Assembly (NCBI GenBank): GCA_964457545.1
Contig: CAYWEN010000015.1
Coordinates: 1-64,000, forward strand
Length of the DNA: 64,000 nucleotides
Direction: 5' to 3'
Source: JAGGTJ01 sp964457545
GTDB taxonomy: Bacteria; Desulfobacterota; DSM-4660; Desulfatiglandales; Desulfatiglandaceae
A model generated the notes under the pieces. The model was not told where the DNA came from, searched no databases, and worked only from the letters and a program-made list of their open reading frames with translations. Of the stretch, positions 53,410-63,143 are shown piece after piece; the first letter of the stretch is position 1, and each line of letters starts with the position of its first letter. The position numbers and the translations under genes are program-made.

Positions 53410-54015
53410 TTATCTTAATTTGTTTTCAAGAGATCCAACCGTCATTGAGATAATTTTCTTTAATGTGGGGACCACATTGAAACCTGTAACAGCACTGGCA
53501 GCAAAAGATGGTGCCTTTAATTGTCTGTTGAGAGTTTTTTCCATCTTATCTGCAGGCGTTACAGGAATACCCTGTTTTTCAAGGTCTACTTTGTTGTACT
53601 GCATAACAAGAGGAATTTTGAATATACTTACCTGATAGGTTTTCAGGTTTTCATAAAGGTTTTTTAAGGAATCAATATTCTTCTTGGCTCTTACGGCAAG
53701 AGAATCTGCAACAAAAACAATCCCGTCAACACCTCTTAAAACCAGTTTTCTGGTAGCATTGTATTTAACCTGACCGGGGACAGTATACAGTTGAATCTTA
53801 ATGTTGTAGCCATTGATCTTCCCGATATCGAACGGAAAAAAATCAAAAAACAGTGTTCTGTCCTGATTTGTTTTAATGGTAACCATATCTGCACCAATCC
53901 GTTCCCTGAATTTGTCATAAATATACTCCAGGTTAGTGGTCTTGCCTCCACGTCCAGGTCCGTAATATACTATTTTTGCCTGTACTTCCTTTTTTCTTGT
54001 GTTTATAAATGCCAC
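53410..54015 (-). CDS. MglA-like small GTPase
   Basis: The 201-residue protein is a Ras-like GTPase of the bacterial MglA type, used as a polarity switch in gliding and type IV pilus systems. G1 is YYGPGRGGKTTN, G3 region TVPGQVKYNATRKLVLRGVDGIVFVADS lacks the classical DxxG aspartate as in MglA, and G4 is MQYNKVDL (NKxD). The GTG start at 54015 follows AAGGTG and matches the family start AFINTRKKEVQAKIVYYGPG; an ATG at 54039 is less likely. The Roadblock gene just upstream is its likely GAP partner. Confidence 0.93.
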   Translation of the reverse strand: MAFINTRKKEVQAKIVYYGPGRGGKTTNLEYIYDKFRERIGADMVTIKTNQDRTLFFDFFPFDIGKINGYNIKIQLYTVPGQVKYNATRKLVLRGVDGIVFVADSLAVRAKKNIDSLKNLYENLKTYQVSIFKIPLVMQYNKVDLEKQGIPVTPADKMEKTLNRQLKAPSFAASAVTGFNVVPTLKKIISMTVGSLENKLR

Positions 54016-54165
54016 AACAACACCTTGAAAATAACGCAATTACATCATACAGTTATCAAGCAAAACAACATCTTGCAGGTTGACCTGTTTTCCGTGCCAG
54101 GCGCAGAGATTGCAGAAGAATCATTTATGATATGGAAAGCACTCCATCTTATGCGACAGAAGTTC

Positions 54166-54555
54166 TTACAGAATAATTCTTTCAATCTTTTCAATAGATT
54201 CGGCCACCTTCATTCTTAAAAAACCAAGGGAAACATCTTTGCCAAAAATGTTTATCAACAGAAAATTGTCAGACACCTTGCTGAAATGTATATTTTCATT
54301 TTCTCCCTTATGAAAAAGAAGGCTGAATTCATTTTCTCCCAAAAGGGTTGCCATGGTGCTTACAGCTCCGAAGTTCCCTGCAGCCAGCGCTGCCAGAGAA
54401 TATATATCGTGCTGAAACTTCCCGTTATCATAGTTGGCTATAATGTTACCTGAAACATCTATTAAAAGAACACAATGGACTCCCAGATCAGCGAGATCTT
54501 CCTCTATGATCTCCTGTATTGAATCAAGTTGTTCATTCTCCAATATGTAAGCCAT
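54166..54555 (-). CDS. Roadblock/LC7 protein, MglB-like
   Basis: The 129-residue protein has the Roadblock/LC7 fold pattern: LDSIQEIIEEDLADLGVHCVLLIDVSGNIIANYD, a Ser/Ala-rich central helix (IYSLAALAAGNFGAVSTMATLLG), and the strand pair FSLLFHKGENENIHFSKV. MglB proteins stimulate GTP hydrolysis by MglA and set its position in the cell. It is the first gene of the minus-strand GTPase operon, with AGAGAAATATG at its start. Confidence 0.9.
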   Translation of the reverse strand: MAYILENEQLDSIQEIIEEDLADLGVHCVLLIDVSGNIIANYDNGKFQHDIYSLAALAAGNFGAVSTMATLLGENEFSLLFHKGENENIHFSKVSDNFLLINIFGKDVSLGFLRMKVAESIEKIERIIL

Positions 54556-55568
54556 ATTTCTCTCCAGAAACCAAAGGGTTCCCTGAAAAATTCCATGTCA
54601 AAACAACAGGATTATTTTCATGATTAAGCCTAAAAAAACAGCATGGTATGTTATTATTCCCCTTAAAACATCACAGATATTGGATATGAAACTGCATAGA
54701 CTTTCTGACTCTTATGTTCGAGTTCAACCTGTTGATGAAACCGTCAATCTATTGGACAAATTCAAGCCAACTGCACAGGCTTCAGTCCATAAACAAAATA
54801 TTTCAGGCAATATAAAACAGGCTATAACGACATATTCTGTTTCGTTATTTCAGTGGCATACCTGAAGAAGACTTGCCCGGCTCAAACATAAACCCTGATC
54901 AGCTTCCTAAATATATTTATCTGTATTTTTATGCATAACTTGAGCCAGAACAGACCTTGATGGGTTTACAAACAATATGCCAGGGGTATATAAAGAAAAG
55001 GAGTAACAGCTCAACAAATAGGTGCAGGAGGATGTTTCTGACGCGACTGCCGGGAGGCCCGGAGCAAAAGAAAAATCCTCCTGCACCGGTGGTACGTTCG
55101 CTGTTATCCCCATATCATTGAGCTGATACGGAAAGGACGAAAAAATCCAAAGATATTCAACAAAGAAAACACGGGAAAAAAGCACTCAAAGGTGGGCAGA
55201 TGTATCACCGGGGCAGGAGAACTTCCATCCCCGGATATCCTTGTTTCTGTTTGTCAAGCCATTATAATATCCCTGTTTGACCTGTACACAACAGGCAGGC
55301 AATCCCGCAGATTTACATTTAGGTCGTGTAAAAAGAGGAGTTCATTAAATTGTTACCGCCAGGACAATTAAAAAACAGAGGCACAAACCTTTATACAGCA
55401 AGGTCTTGGAACAACTTACAACACCGTTTCAATTCAAGGAAGGTAAAAGCTTTAATCACAGGAATATATTTCACGTTTATCAGAATAAAATATGATTCTC
55501 AGATCATGTCCACATGCCTGTATGTACCATCTAAACAGCAGACAGACACACGGTCTGGACAGAAGAAT
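54556..55568. other. Divergent intergenic region with a fold-back element
   Basis: About 1 kb between the GTPase operon and dacB. An 81-codon frame at 54620-54865 (plus) follows a weak AGGA and has no recognised content, so it is not called as a gene. The fold-back element copy 2 lies at 55004-55129, and a scrap of another (CACCGGGGCAGGAG) near 55209. The dacB frame is open from 55350 but looks non-coding before 55569. Confidence 0.5.
55004..55129 (+). repeat. Fold-back repeat element, simple copy 2
   Basis: Outer arms CAGCTCAA (55007-55014) and TTGAGCTG (55118-55125) pair. Inner arms at 55021-55039 and 55069-55087 form an 18 of 19 bp stem. The segment after the stem is identical to copy 1 over about 24 nt (CGGTGGTACGTTCGCTGTTA onward). 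It lacks the extra branched stems of copy 1. Arm sequences differ from copy 1 at paired positions, keeping the stem. Confidence 0.75.
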
Positions 55569-56876
55569 ATGTTTCACAAAGCTTTCATGGTATCTATGAG
55601 GCTGTCCATACTTGCAACAATAAGTCTGTTTGTATTGATACAACCTGTTATTGCAGGCCAAAACGGCTTTTACCCGTGTGCGGTCAATCTCGCACCATCA
55701 GATGCAATGATTGTAGCAGATACAACTGGCCGTATAATTTATAAAAAAAATGCAGAGACAAAACATGTCCCTGCCTCGACTCTCAAGCTCCTTACCTCCA
55801 TAGCCGCAATAGATACCTTGGGTCTGACATACAGATTCAAAACAGAATTTTATACAGATTCCGAAAACAATCTCAAGGTAAAAGGTTATGGTGATCCCTT
55901 GCTCATATCAGAAATCCTGGATCATATAGCAAGAGTCTTATCAAAAAAATCCCGTTGTTTTAAGGACCTCATACTGGATGACAGATATTTTGAAAATGCT
56001 GTTGCTATCCCTGGAAACTCCTCTTCTGACAATCCCTATGATGCACCGCAGGGGGCACTATGCGCCAACTTTAATACCATATTTTTTTCCCATGACAGAC
56101 AGGGGAACCTTGTTTCTGCAGAACAACAAACTCCTCTTATCCCTTTTGCGCAAAAAAAGATACGTTCTACAAAAAAGAATGACGGCCGCTACACCCTTAC
56201 ACATAAACAGGATGAGGCGGTGCTTTATGCAGGACATCTGCTTGCATACTTCCTCAAAAAACATGGAGTACATACAGGCAAAAAAGTTTACAGAGGCAAA
56301 ATCGTAACGTCTGACAGACTGTTATATACCTATTATTCCAAATTCACCCTTGGAGATATCATAAAAAAACTGGCAAGGTTTTCAAACAATTTCATAGCCA
56401 ACCAGATATTTCTTTCACTCGGTGCAGTAGCCTATGGCCCGCCAGCCAACCTTGACAAGTCAATACGGTTCATATCAGACTATGCACACAGGGTGCTGAA
56501 CATAAAGGACATAAAGATCGTGGAAGGTTCAGGGCTGTCAAGACAAAACCGTATATCAGCTCATGATATGCTAACCATACTTGAACGCTTCATGCCTTAC
56601 AGGTACCTCCTTAAAAGGAGGGAGAACATATTATTCAAAAGTGGAACCCTCAAAGGAATAAGAACCAGGGCAGGATACATTGAAACCGACATGGGGCCAT
56701 TTCCATTCGTGGTTTTTATGTACAGGGACAGTAGCATTCAAAACGGGCCTGCTACACCTGAAAATGGCCACAACTTCTCCAGGCATAAAAAAAAGGGGCA
56801 CAACAGACCTTACGGCCTTTGCATACGCCCCATTGTAGACTGTATAAACAAAACAGTTGGTTATTATTCCTACTAA
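55569..56876 (+). CDS. dacB: D-alanyl-D-alanine carboxypeptidase/endopeptidase, PBP4 family
   Basis: The 435-residue periplasmic protein has a signal peptide (MRLSILATISLFVLIQPVIAG region) and the three penicillin-binding motifs: SxxK in VPASTLKLLTS, SxN in RFSNNFIANQ, and KSGT in LFKSGTLKGIR. It trims or cleaves peptidoglycan stem peptides. It is shorter than E. coli PBP4, with a reduced insert between SxxK and SxN, a compact type found in many Deltaproteobacteria. I chose the ATG at 55569 for the signal peptide; ATG 55608 is also possible. It converges on recD. Confidence 0.88.
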   Translation: MFHKAFMVSMRLSILATISLFVLIQPVIAGQNGFYPCAVNLAPSDAMIVADTTGRIIYKKNAETKHVPASTLKLLTSIAAIDTLGLTYRFKTEFYTDSENNLKVKGYGDPLLISEILDHIARVLSKKSRCFKDLILDDRYFENAVAIPGNSSSDNPYDAPQGALCANFNTIFFSHDRQGNLVSAEQQTPLIPFAQKKIRSTKKNDGRYTLTHKQDEAVLYAGHLLAYFLKKHGVHTGKKVYRGKIVTSDRLLYTYYSKFTLGDIIKKLARFSNNFIANQIFLSLGAVAYGPPANLDKSIRFISDYAHRVLNIKDIKIVEGSGLSRQNRISAHDMLTILERFMPYRYLLKRRENILFKSGTLKGIRTRAGYIETDMGPFPFVVFMYRDSSIQNGPATPENGHNFSRHKKKGHNRPYGLCIRPIVDCINKTVGYYSY

Positions 56877-56927
56877 CCTGTTCACGTTCACAAACGATAA
56901 CATTCGGTCATATCTGTGCATCCCATA

Positions 56928-56945
56928 AAAACCGATACCGGTTTT
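56928..56945. terminator. Weak hairpin between dacB and recD
   Basis: AAAACCG, loop ATAC, CGGTTTT form a 7-bp stem. On the minus strand it ends in five T residues. It lies between convergent stops and could terminate recD transcripts. Confidence 0.35.
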
Positions 56946-57014
56946 GCCAAAGCAAAGACAATACGGAATCATAGGTACAGTGCCTATTCCTTACCAAAAC
57001 CAATATGGCCGGAT

Positions 57015-58883
57015 TCAGGCGATACAAAAGGCCTGTTCTGTTTCCGCATTCTTACGTCCTGCAGACTTCCACAAGGCATCACACAGACCAGAGGTCCTTT
57101 TGATCCTGCATTTAACCCCCTCGACAAAACAATCTTCATTCCCCCAAATCTCCAGACATGTCCTTGAACGTGTTATTGCTGTATAGATGAGCTCCCTTGT
57201 AACAACAGGAGAAAACCTGTCCGGCAAAACAAACACAACCCTGTCAAATTCTGATCCCTGGCTTTTGTGCACAGTAACAGCATACACAGTTTCATGAACA
57301 GGAAGCCTGGAAACAGGGATTTTTCTCACATTGCCATCCGATGTCATAAAAAAGGCCCTGAGATCATTATCCGCCTCATGATCAGAAAAAACAATCCCGA
57401 TATCACCATTAAACAGGCCAATATTGTAATCGTTTTTTGTAACCATAACAGGACGGCCATGATACCAACCATCCTTTTTGCCTATAAGCCCCTCGGAATA
57501 AAGGATCTCCTCCGCAATCCTGTTTATTGCCAGCACACCGTATGGCCCCCTCCTCAGGGCGCAGAGGACAGTAAAGCGTTCCAGATGTTTTAATGCATCA
57601 ATGGGATTTGATGCCTTTGCAAGCTGTCTGTAGGCATCAATGATCCTTGGTCTAAGCTCAGCAGACAATCTGGCCGGCACAGGCAATGGCCTCCAGCTCA
57701 CATCTGTATAGCGTTCATCTTTCAGGATATCTATTGATGCCTTTCCCTCTCCGTTTTTTACCAGTCTGCTCACAGACCCTATTCCGCTTTCCGATCCAAA
57801 ACGGTAAGTCTTCTGAAGCTCGACAACGCAATCTCCAATAGGCAGCATATCCGAACATGACCGGGCAACAGGGATCCTATCCCCTATGATCTGACTATAT
57901 GCCCTGCAAAGATCATCTGAAAAACCTGTCCCTGTCTTTCCCGCACACATATCTCCCAGAACAGAACCGGGTTCTACAGACGCCAACTGGTCTTTATCCC
58001 CCAGGAGGATAAACCTGCAATCAGAGGGAATTGCCTGCACAAGCTTTGACATCAGAGGAAGATCCACCATGGATGCCTCATCCAATACAAGAACATCCAG
58101 GCCAAGGGGATTGTCTCTGTTATGATGAAAATAAGGCGACCCTGGAATACTGCCAAGAAGCCTGTGAACAGTTTGTGCACCCGATGGAATGGCATCCTTG
58201 AGGATATCAGAGCCATTGATATCATCCTTCACACGGCGTATCGCCTGTTCCATACGGACAGCGGCCTTGCCTGTAGGAGCAGCAAGGCCTACGCGGACAT
58301 TTTTGTCCTGCATCAGTATCAGGGCAAGCACCTTGGCAACAACCGTGCTTTTCCCAGTACCCGGTCCCCCTGTTATAATGCATATTTTTTTTATTACTGA
58401 CACAAAGGCAGCTATTTTTTGCCAGTTGATTTCTCTGTCATCGGTATCCGGAAAAAGCTGTAAAACTCCCTCTCTGAGTTTACTGGAATCTATATTCCTA
58501 ACCTTGTCTGATGCCCGCATACAAATTGAATCTGCAAGTATCCTTTCATATTCCCAGTAACGGTAAAGATAAAGTCTGTGACTGTCATCTATAACAAGTG
58601 GCTTGTAATCACCCGGTTTCCCTGCCACACCTGTAGACAACAGTATTGTTTCCCATTGATCCAATGACGGTGCGCTGTATTCCTCCTGACCTGACGGGGA
58701 GGCAATAAAAAAGGAGTTCCCTGCCATATCCGTTAGATCAAGGCAGACATGTCCCTCGCATGTTGCCCTGCTTACCAGAGCAGACGCAAAATAAAGATGC
58801 GGGGAAGAACACCCTGCAATACGCTTCATAAGTCGTGCAAAGTGCACATCGATTTCTGAAAAACTCACCATAAAAACAGGCAT
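57015..58883 (-). CDS. recD: RecD, exodeoxyribonuclease V alpha subunit
   Basis: The protein of about 622 residues is a 5'-3' SF1 helicase of the RecBCD-type RecD family. It has a variable N-terminal domain (residues 1-150) and helicase motifs: Walker A IITGGPGTGKSTVVAKV, motif II VLVLDEASMVDLPLM, motif III FILLGDKDQLASVEPGSVLGD, and C-terminal YAVTVHKSQGSEFDRVV and TAITRSR. No recB or recC is next to it in the window, although the convergent side and upstream gene were checked. The start is uncertain between GTG 58898 and ATG codons at 58883 and 58871. Confidence 0.92.
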   Translation of the reverse strand: MPVFMVSFSEIDVHFARLMKRIAGCSSPHLYFASALVSRATCEGHVCLDLTDMAGNSFFIASPSGQEEYSAPSLDQWETILLSTGVAGKPGDYKPLVIDDSHRLYLYRYWEYERILADSICMRASDKVRNIDSSKLREGVLQLFPDTDDREINWQKIAAFVSVIKKICIITGGPGTGKSTVVAKVLALILMQDKNVRVGLAAPTGKAAVRMEQAIRRVKDDINGSDILKDAIPSGAQTVHRLLGSIPGSPYFHHNRDNPLGLDVLVLDEASMVDLPLMSKLVQAIPSDCRFILLGDKDQLASVEPGSVLGDMCAGKTGTGFSDDLCRAYSQIIGDRIPVARSCSDMLPIGDCVVELQKTYRFGSESGIGSVSRLVKNGEGKASIDILKDERYTDVSWRPLPVPARLSAELRPRIIDAYRQLAKASNPIDALKHLERFTVLCALRRGPYGVLAINRIAEEILYSEGLIGKKDGWYHGRPVMVTKNDYNIGLFNGDIGIVFSDHEADNDLRAFFMTSDGNVRKIPVSRLPVHETVYAVTVHKSQGSEFDRVVFVLPDRFSPVVTRELIYTAITRSRTCLEIWGNEDCFVEGVKCRIKRTSGLCDALWKSAGRKNAETEQAFCIA

Positions 58884-59095
58884 AGAGCATGGTACCACAA
58901 TTATTCAGTTGACATACAAAAATGGTCTTTTTCCGTAATATATGCACCTGTCATATGAGACATGAAACCTGTTTTATCGGGGTTACCCGAAAAACTATCC
59001 GCACAACATCCCTTGCATAATCACTGATTCCTCATATCTTGCATAAGACATCTTGCACAACCTTAAAACTGATTCGCAACAGGACACTATCTGTT

Positions 59096-59860
59096 TTATT
59101 CCTGCACTGTTTCATATCCGGATGGCACCTTGAGTTTGAAGATACCTTCAGGTACATCTGTATTAAACAGAATCTGTTTTAAAATAATCCTCCAAGAAAT
59201 ATTCTCTCTTTGATAAAACACATCGGTACTGCACGCAAATATTATCCCGTTCCTGCGATCAAAATCACTCCTTACAACCCTAATATGCTCTTTTGGAAAC
59301 AAAACCTCACAGGGGAAATAATTATCCATACATGGTTTAAGAATTTCTGTATACCTGCCATGCATATCAGCAAATGCAATTCTGTTGTCTCCTGTAATCT
59401 CTACATGACTGTATCTTTTTAATACCGGATACCCCTTAAGTATACCCCATAAAGAGGCCTTACCTGATGGAAAAGGGAACAGACCGGATTGCTCAGGCAT
59501 ACCAACAGGCTGAATATAATATTTTTTTTCAATAAAAGACAGGATATAGACCATATCATCCTGAACAAGAATGTGACAAACAGGACGCCCCCAGTAGTGG
59601 GTTACCTCAATCTTTATTCTGAAAGGCATCATGGTTGCAGCTACCATTACATCGGCACTAAAACAGGAAGATGCATTTCTTATCTTTATTTTACCATAAG
59701 ACACAAAACTTTTTACCAGCCGGTCTTGTGTGTCAATCACCTTTATGATTTTATTAACAATATTGGTATTCAAAGGAAGGAGTTTAAGACCTGTTTTGGT
59801 GGGAGCACAGCCTCCAAGTGTCAGGAATATACATGCAATTATCAGAGCTGATCTGAACAT
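59096..59860 (-). CDS. Outer-membrane lipoprotein, DUF4292/LolB-like
   Basis: The 254-residue protein has a lipoprotein signal peptide with lipobox LGGC (FRSALIIACIFLTLGGCAPT). The mature part contains SFVSYGKIKIRNASSCFSADVMVAATMMPFRIKIE and later beta-rich segments, a pattern seen in LolB-like and DUF4292 proteins that bind lipids or lipoproteins. I chose the ATG at 59860 although no good ribosome binding site is seen. The TPR lipoprotein gene begins upstream on the same strand, and lipoprotein plus TPR pairs of this kind are common in Deltaproteobacteria. Confidence 0.75.
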   Translation of the reverse strand: MFRSALIIACIFLTLGGCAPTKTGLKLLPLNTNIVNKIIKVIDTQDRLVKSFVSYGKIKIRNASSCFSADVMVAATMMPFRIKIEVTHYWGRPVCHILVQDDMVYILSFIEKKYYIQPVGMPEQSGLFPFPSGKASLWGILKGYPVLKRYSHVEITGDNRIAFADMHGRYTEILKPCMDNYFPCEVLFPKEHIRVVRSDFDRRNGIIFACSTDVFYQRENISWRIILKQILFNTDVPEGIFKLKVPSGYETVQE

Positions 59861-60052
59861 AGGTAATTTATAAGACTGATACAATAAACAAAAGATGCAC
59901 CTTATAAAAAGGACAGGGAAGGAACAAGAAGATATGCATCAAACAGATATTAAAAGAACATCCAAAAACAGATCTTTTTTTCCAAAACCAGGGTATGCAA
60001 AAACTCTTAATCACAGAAACATATGCGCGAAAAACTCAAACATAACAACCAG

Positions 60053-61822
60053 TCAGGGGTGAAGGGTCGTTTTTTTCCCTTTGATCCGTTTGTTTATCGC
60101 CATTATTTTTTTGTTCAGCCTCTCCTTGTTTTCAGAATTTAAAGACAAGGCCTTTTTATAAAATTTAAGTGCAAGACCAAACTTTTTTTTTGCAAGATAC
60201 ACATCTCCAATATGTTCAATAATAGCAGGATCATCGGGAACCAGTTCTATTGCTTGTTTCAGATAAAACAAGGCCTTATCGTATCGACCTTTTTTGTAGT
60301 AAACCCATCCCATACTGTCTGTAATAAATCCATTTTCGGGTTTGAGTTCCATAGCCCGTTTTATCATATCCATTGCCCTGTCAAGTTTTATTCCCTTGTC
60401 TGCATAGGTATAACCAATAAAATTGAGGGCATCTGCATTATCAGGATCTATTTTTAAGATTTTCTGCATCTGTGCAATAGACAGATCATGCTTTCCTGTC
60501 TTGTCAAAAAGCACACCAAGATGAAACAGCATGGCCACATTGTTTTTTATTCTTTTAAAACCTTCCCTGACCGTATCAATTGCATCTTTGTAATCTTTCC
60601 TCGATTCGTACAAGGATGACAGCATAAGATAGAGATCCGCATTGTAAGGTTTTATTTTAATGGCGTCTTTCAGTACCTTGACCGCCTTTTTATATTTGCC
60701 CTGGTTGTTCAGGATATAGACAATATTTGCCCTGCTGTACACATAGTATTCCGAACCAGTTTTTATACGATTGAACTCTTCAATGGCCTTTGCAAAATCT
60801 CCATTTTCTTCATATGCAGAGGCCAGATAGTACCGGGCCTTGTCGTCATCCGGCCAATGCAAGACAACCTGTTTAAGTTCCTTGACAGCCTTGCCCGATT
60901 GTCCCTGCTTCAAATATAAAAACCCCAATATCTTTCTTTCAGGATCTCCAGGTTTTGTGCGTCGTTCCATTTCCTCTATCTGAGCTTCAGCCTTTTTCAT
61001 AAATCCAAGCCTAAAATAAAGGGCAGCAAGACGCTCTCTTATCGCCATGTCCTGAGGATAAAACCTGAGCAGGGTTACACATGCCTGCACTGCATCCTTG
61101 TATCTGTGATGTACCTGATAAAGTGTTTCAAGATCAAAAAGGGCGGGTTTAAAGGTTTTGTTCAAGCTCAGCGCCTTTAGAAAAGATTTCTCCGCCTTCT
61201 TATGTTTCCCCATGTTCAAGTATATTCTGCCGAGATAATAATAGGCCATAACAAGATCAGGAGTTTGTCTGAGTTGATCTTTAACGTATTTGAGGGCCTC
61301 TTTTGATTTTCTCATGTGCATCAAGATTGTCGCCAGCACAAACCTGACATGTTTATTCCTGGGAGCAATCTGCAATGCCTTTTCATACTGTTTAACAGCA
61401 TCACCCTCATCTCCCATTGACGCATAGACATCACCTGCCAATATGTATGCCTCAGCATCATCAGGGGCCAGTTTCAAGACCCTTTTTGCATACCTAAGCG
61501 CTTTTTTGTAATCTCTCAACTGCCTGAAAAGCTGCACCATTTTTTTGTTCAGATATACGGACTCGGGATCGCAGGCAACAGCAGCAGACATGTATTTAAC
61601 GGCCTCAGTGTAATTACCATTCAGAATCAAGATATAGGCCAAAAGGTATTCTTCATAGGCCCGGGGTCTGATATTGTGTTTCTCAACAGCAACATTCTGC
61701 TTTAAAGAAGACGGTGCCATTTCCTTCTTTTTTATAAAAGCATGATTTCCCGAACATGAACATAGGGATACAAGTATTATGGCAACAAGATATACCACAT
61801 AACAGTCCTGCCTTACCCACAT
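60053..61822 (-). CDS. TPR-repeat lipoprotein
   Basis: The 589-residue protein has a lipoprotein signal peptide (YVVYLVAIILVSLCSCSG) followed by about fourteen tetratricopeptide repeats spanning nearly the whole mature chain (for example YVLAGDVYASMGDEGDAVKQ-type units and GDVYLAKKKFGLALKFYKKA at the end). It ends in a basic tail (NKRIKGKKTTLHP). It is probably a periplasmic or outer-membrane scaffold. I chose the ATG at 61822 behind AAAGGTG because it gives a proper lipobox; the frame is open from 61954. The DUF4292-like lipoprotein follows 170 nt downstream. Confidence 0.88.
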   Translation of the reverse strand: MWVRQDCYVVYLVAIILVSLCSCSGNHAFIKKKEMAPSSLKQNVAVEKHNIRPRAYEEYLLAYILILNGNYTEAVKYMSAAVACDPESVYLNKKMVQLFRQLRDYKKALRYAKRVLKLAPDDAEAYILAGDVYASMGDEGDAVKQYEKALQIAPRNKHVRFVLATILMHMRKSKEALKYVKDQLRQTPDLVMAYYYLGRIYLNMGKHKKAEKSFLKALSLNKTFKPALFDLETLYQVHHRYKDAVQACVTLLRFYPQDMAIRERLAALYFRLGFMKKAEAQIEEMERRTKPGDPERKILGFLYLKQGQSGKAVKELKQVVLHWPDDDKARYYLASAYEENGDFAKAIEEFNRIKTGSEYYVYSRANIVYILNNQGKYKKAVKVLKDAIKIKPYNADLYLMLSSLYESRKDYKDAIDTVREGFKRIKNNVAMLFHLGVLFDKTGKHDLSIAQMQKILKIDPDNADALNFIGYTYADKGIKLDRAMDMIKRAMELKPENGFITDSMGWVYYKKGRYDKALFYLKQAIELVPDDPAIIEHIGDVYLAKKKFGLALKFYKKALSLNSENKERLNKKIMAINKRIKGKKTTLHP

Positions 61823-62013
61823 ATTTACACCTTTATATAATCTTTTCTCCTGATTGTCCTGTGCAGCCGCCAACAAGGTTGCCGCCTTTTCTGAATTCAA
61901 ACAAGGCCGAAAATTTCTAAAGGCTTTCATGCTTCCTGCAATAGTTGTTGTCATAAGTCAATGAACCCGCAAAGGATGTAAGGTTTTTTATCTGTCATAT
62001 GGTCACACCATAT

Positions 62014-62994
62014 TCAGCTTAAAAAATCATAATAGTTATTCTCGATATCCGGGATCTCTTTTTTCAACCACTCCTTGAGATTTTTAAGAATTTTTGCCTG
62101 GATCTGACGCACTCGTTCCCTCGAGATATTATATTTATCCCCCAGTTCACGAAGGGTAACAGGCTTTTCAGCCATAATCCGGTTCTTAAATATATCGGCA
62201 TCCTTCCCTGTAAGATTTTGAGAAAATTCCTGAAATTTCTCAGACAAAAACATATCCCTTTGCCTTGCTGTAACCTCCTTTTCCGTATCACTTTTTACGT
62301 CCTGTATAAAATTCTCATAAGATTCATCCGAATCATCGTTGTATGGAGATTGCAGCGACAGCTCCCAGTTCCCGAGCCGTTGGCTCATCTCCACCACTTC
62401 ACTTTCCTTGACTCCAAGACGTTCTGCAAGAAGATTTGTCTCAGGGACAAAACCCGCTGAAATAAGCTTCTCCCGTTCCTTTGCAAGATTAAAAAACAGC
62501 TTTCTTTGCGCCTGTGTAGTTCCTATCTTTACAAGCTTCCAATTATCCATAATATATTTCAGCATATATGCCTTAATCCAGAAAGAGGCATAATACGAAA
62601 ATTTTATATTACGATAGGGGTCAAAATTCTTAACTGCCTGCAAAAGACCTACATTACCTTCCTGTATTAAATCCAGCAGATTGTTTGTCCAGTATCTGTG
62701 AAAGTCCATGGCAATCTTCACAACAAGTCTTAAGTTTGATGTAACAAGAATATAGGCGGCATCCTTATCATTTTTTTCTCTTACTCTGATGGCAAGCTCC
62801 TTCTCCTCTTCCCTTGTAAGCAGTCTGTGCCGTCTTATCTCCTGTATATATCTTTGAAGAGGATTATAGGGAGCCAATGCATTTTCCCCTGTCTGGAGAA
62901 CAGGCAAAAGCTCAAAATCCTTCAAATCCAACTTGTCATTATGAATACCTTTAGCAGATTCTTTTTTGACCGGTTTTTCTCTCTTTTTACTCAT
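62014..62994 (-). CDS. rpoH: RNA polymerase sigma factor RpoH-like (sigma-32)
   Basis: This 326-residue sigma-70 family factor has region 1.2 (NPLQRYIQEIRRHRLLTREEEKELA), region 2 (SNLRLVVKIAMDFHRY, NLLDLIQEGNVGLLQAVKNFDPYR, KFSYYASFWIKAYMLKYI), and region 4.2 (TLRELGDKYNISRERVRQIQAKIL). The overall layout resembles the RpoH heat-shock class of Deltaproteobacteria, with a diverged region 3. The N-terminal tail of about 45 residues is charged. I chose the ATG at 62994 after AAGGA; the frame reaches 63135 without sense. It follows tyrS on the same strand. Confidence 0.9.
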   Translation of the reverse strand: MSKKREKPVKKESAKGIHNDKLDLKDFELLPVLQTGENALAPYNPLQRYIQEIRRHRLLTREEEKELAIRVREKNDKDAAYILVTSNLRLVVKIAMDFHRYWTNNLLDLIQEGNVGLLQAVKNFDPYRNIKFSYYASFWIKAYMLKYIMDNWKLVKIGTTQAQRKLFFNLAKEREKLISAGFVPETNLLAERLGVKESEVVEMSQRLGNWELSLQSPYNDDSDESYENFIQDVKSDTEKEVTARQRDMFLSEKFQEFSQNLTGKDADIFKNRIMAEKPVTLRELGDKYNISRERVRQIQAKILKNLKEWLKKEIPDIENNYYDFLS

Positions 62995-63143
62995 TAGGTA
63001 CAGTCTTCCTTCAGCAGGCATAGGCCTTTTACTTGGTATCCGTCCATAAATCGTTAAGACTCCATAGAGCTTGCAATGCATAAACAGGAGTCTTAATACA
63101 GGATCAAGAAAACAAAAAAAATCATCCAAAGGCATTCATACAG

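Noticed and set aside
54620..54865. 81-residue plus-strand frame upstream of dacB
   Set aside because: Only a weak AGGA precedes it, and the protein shows no family, signal or membrane feature. Coding status could not be supported.
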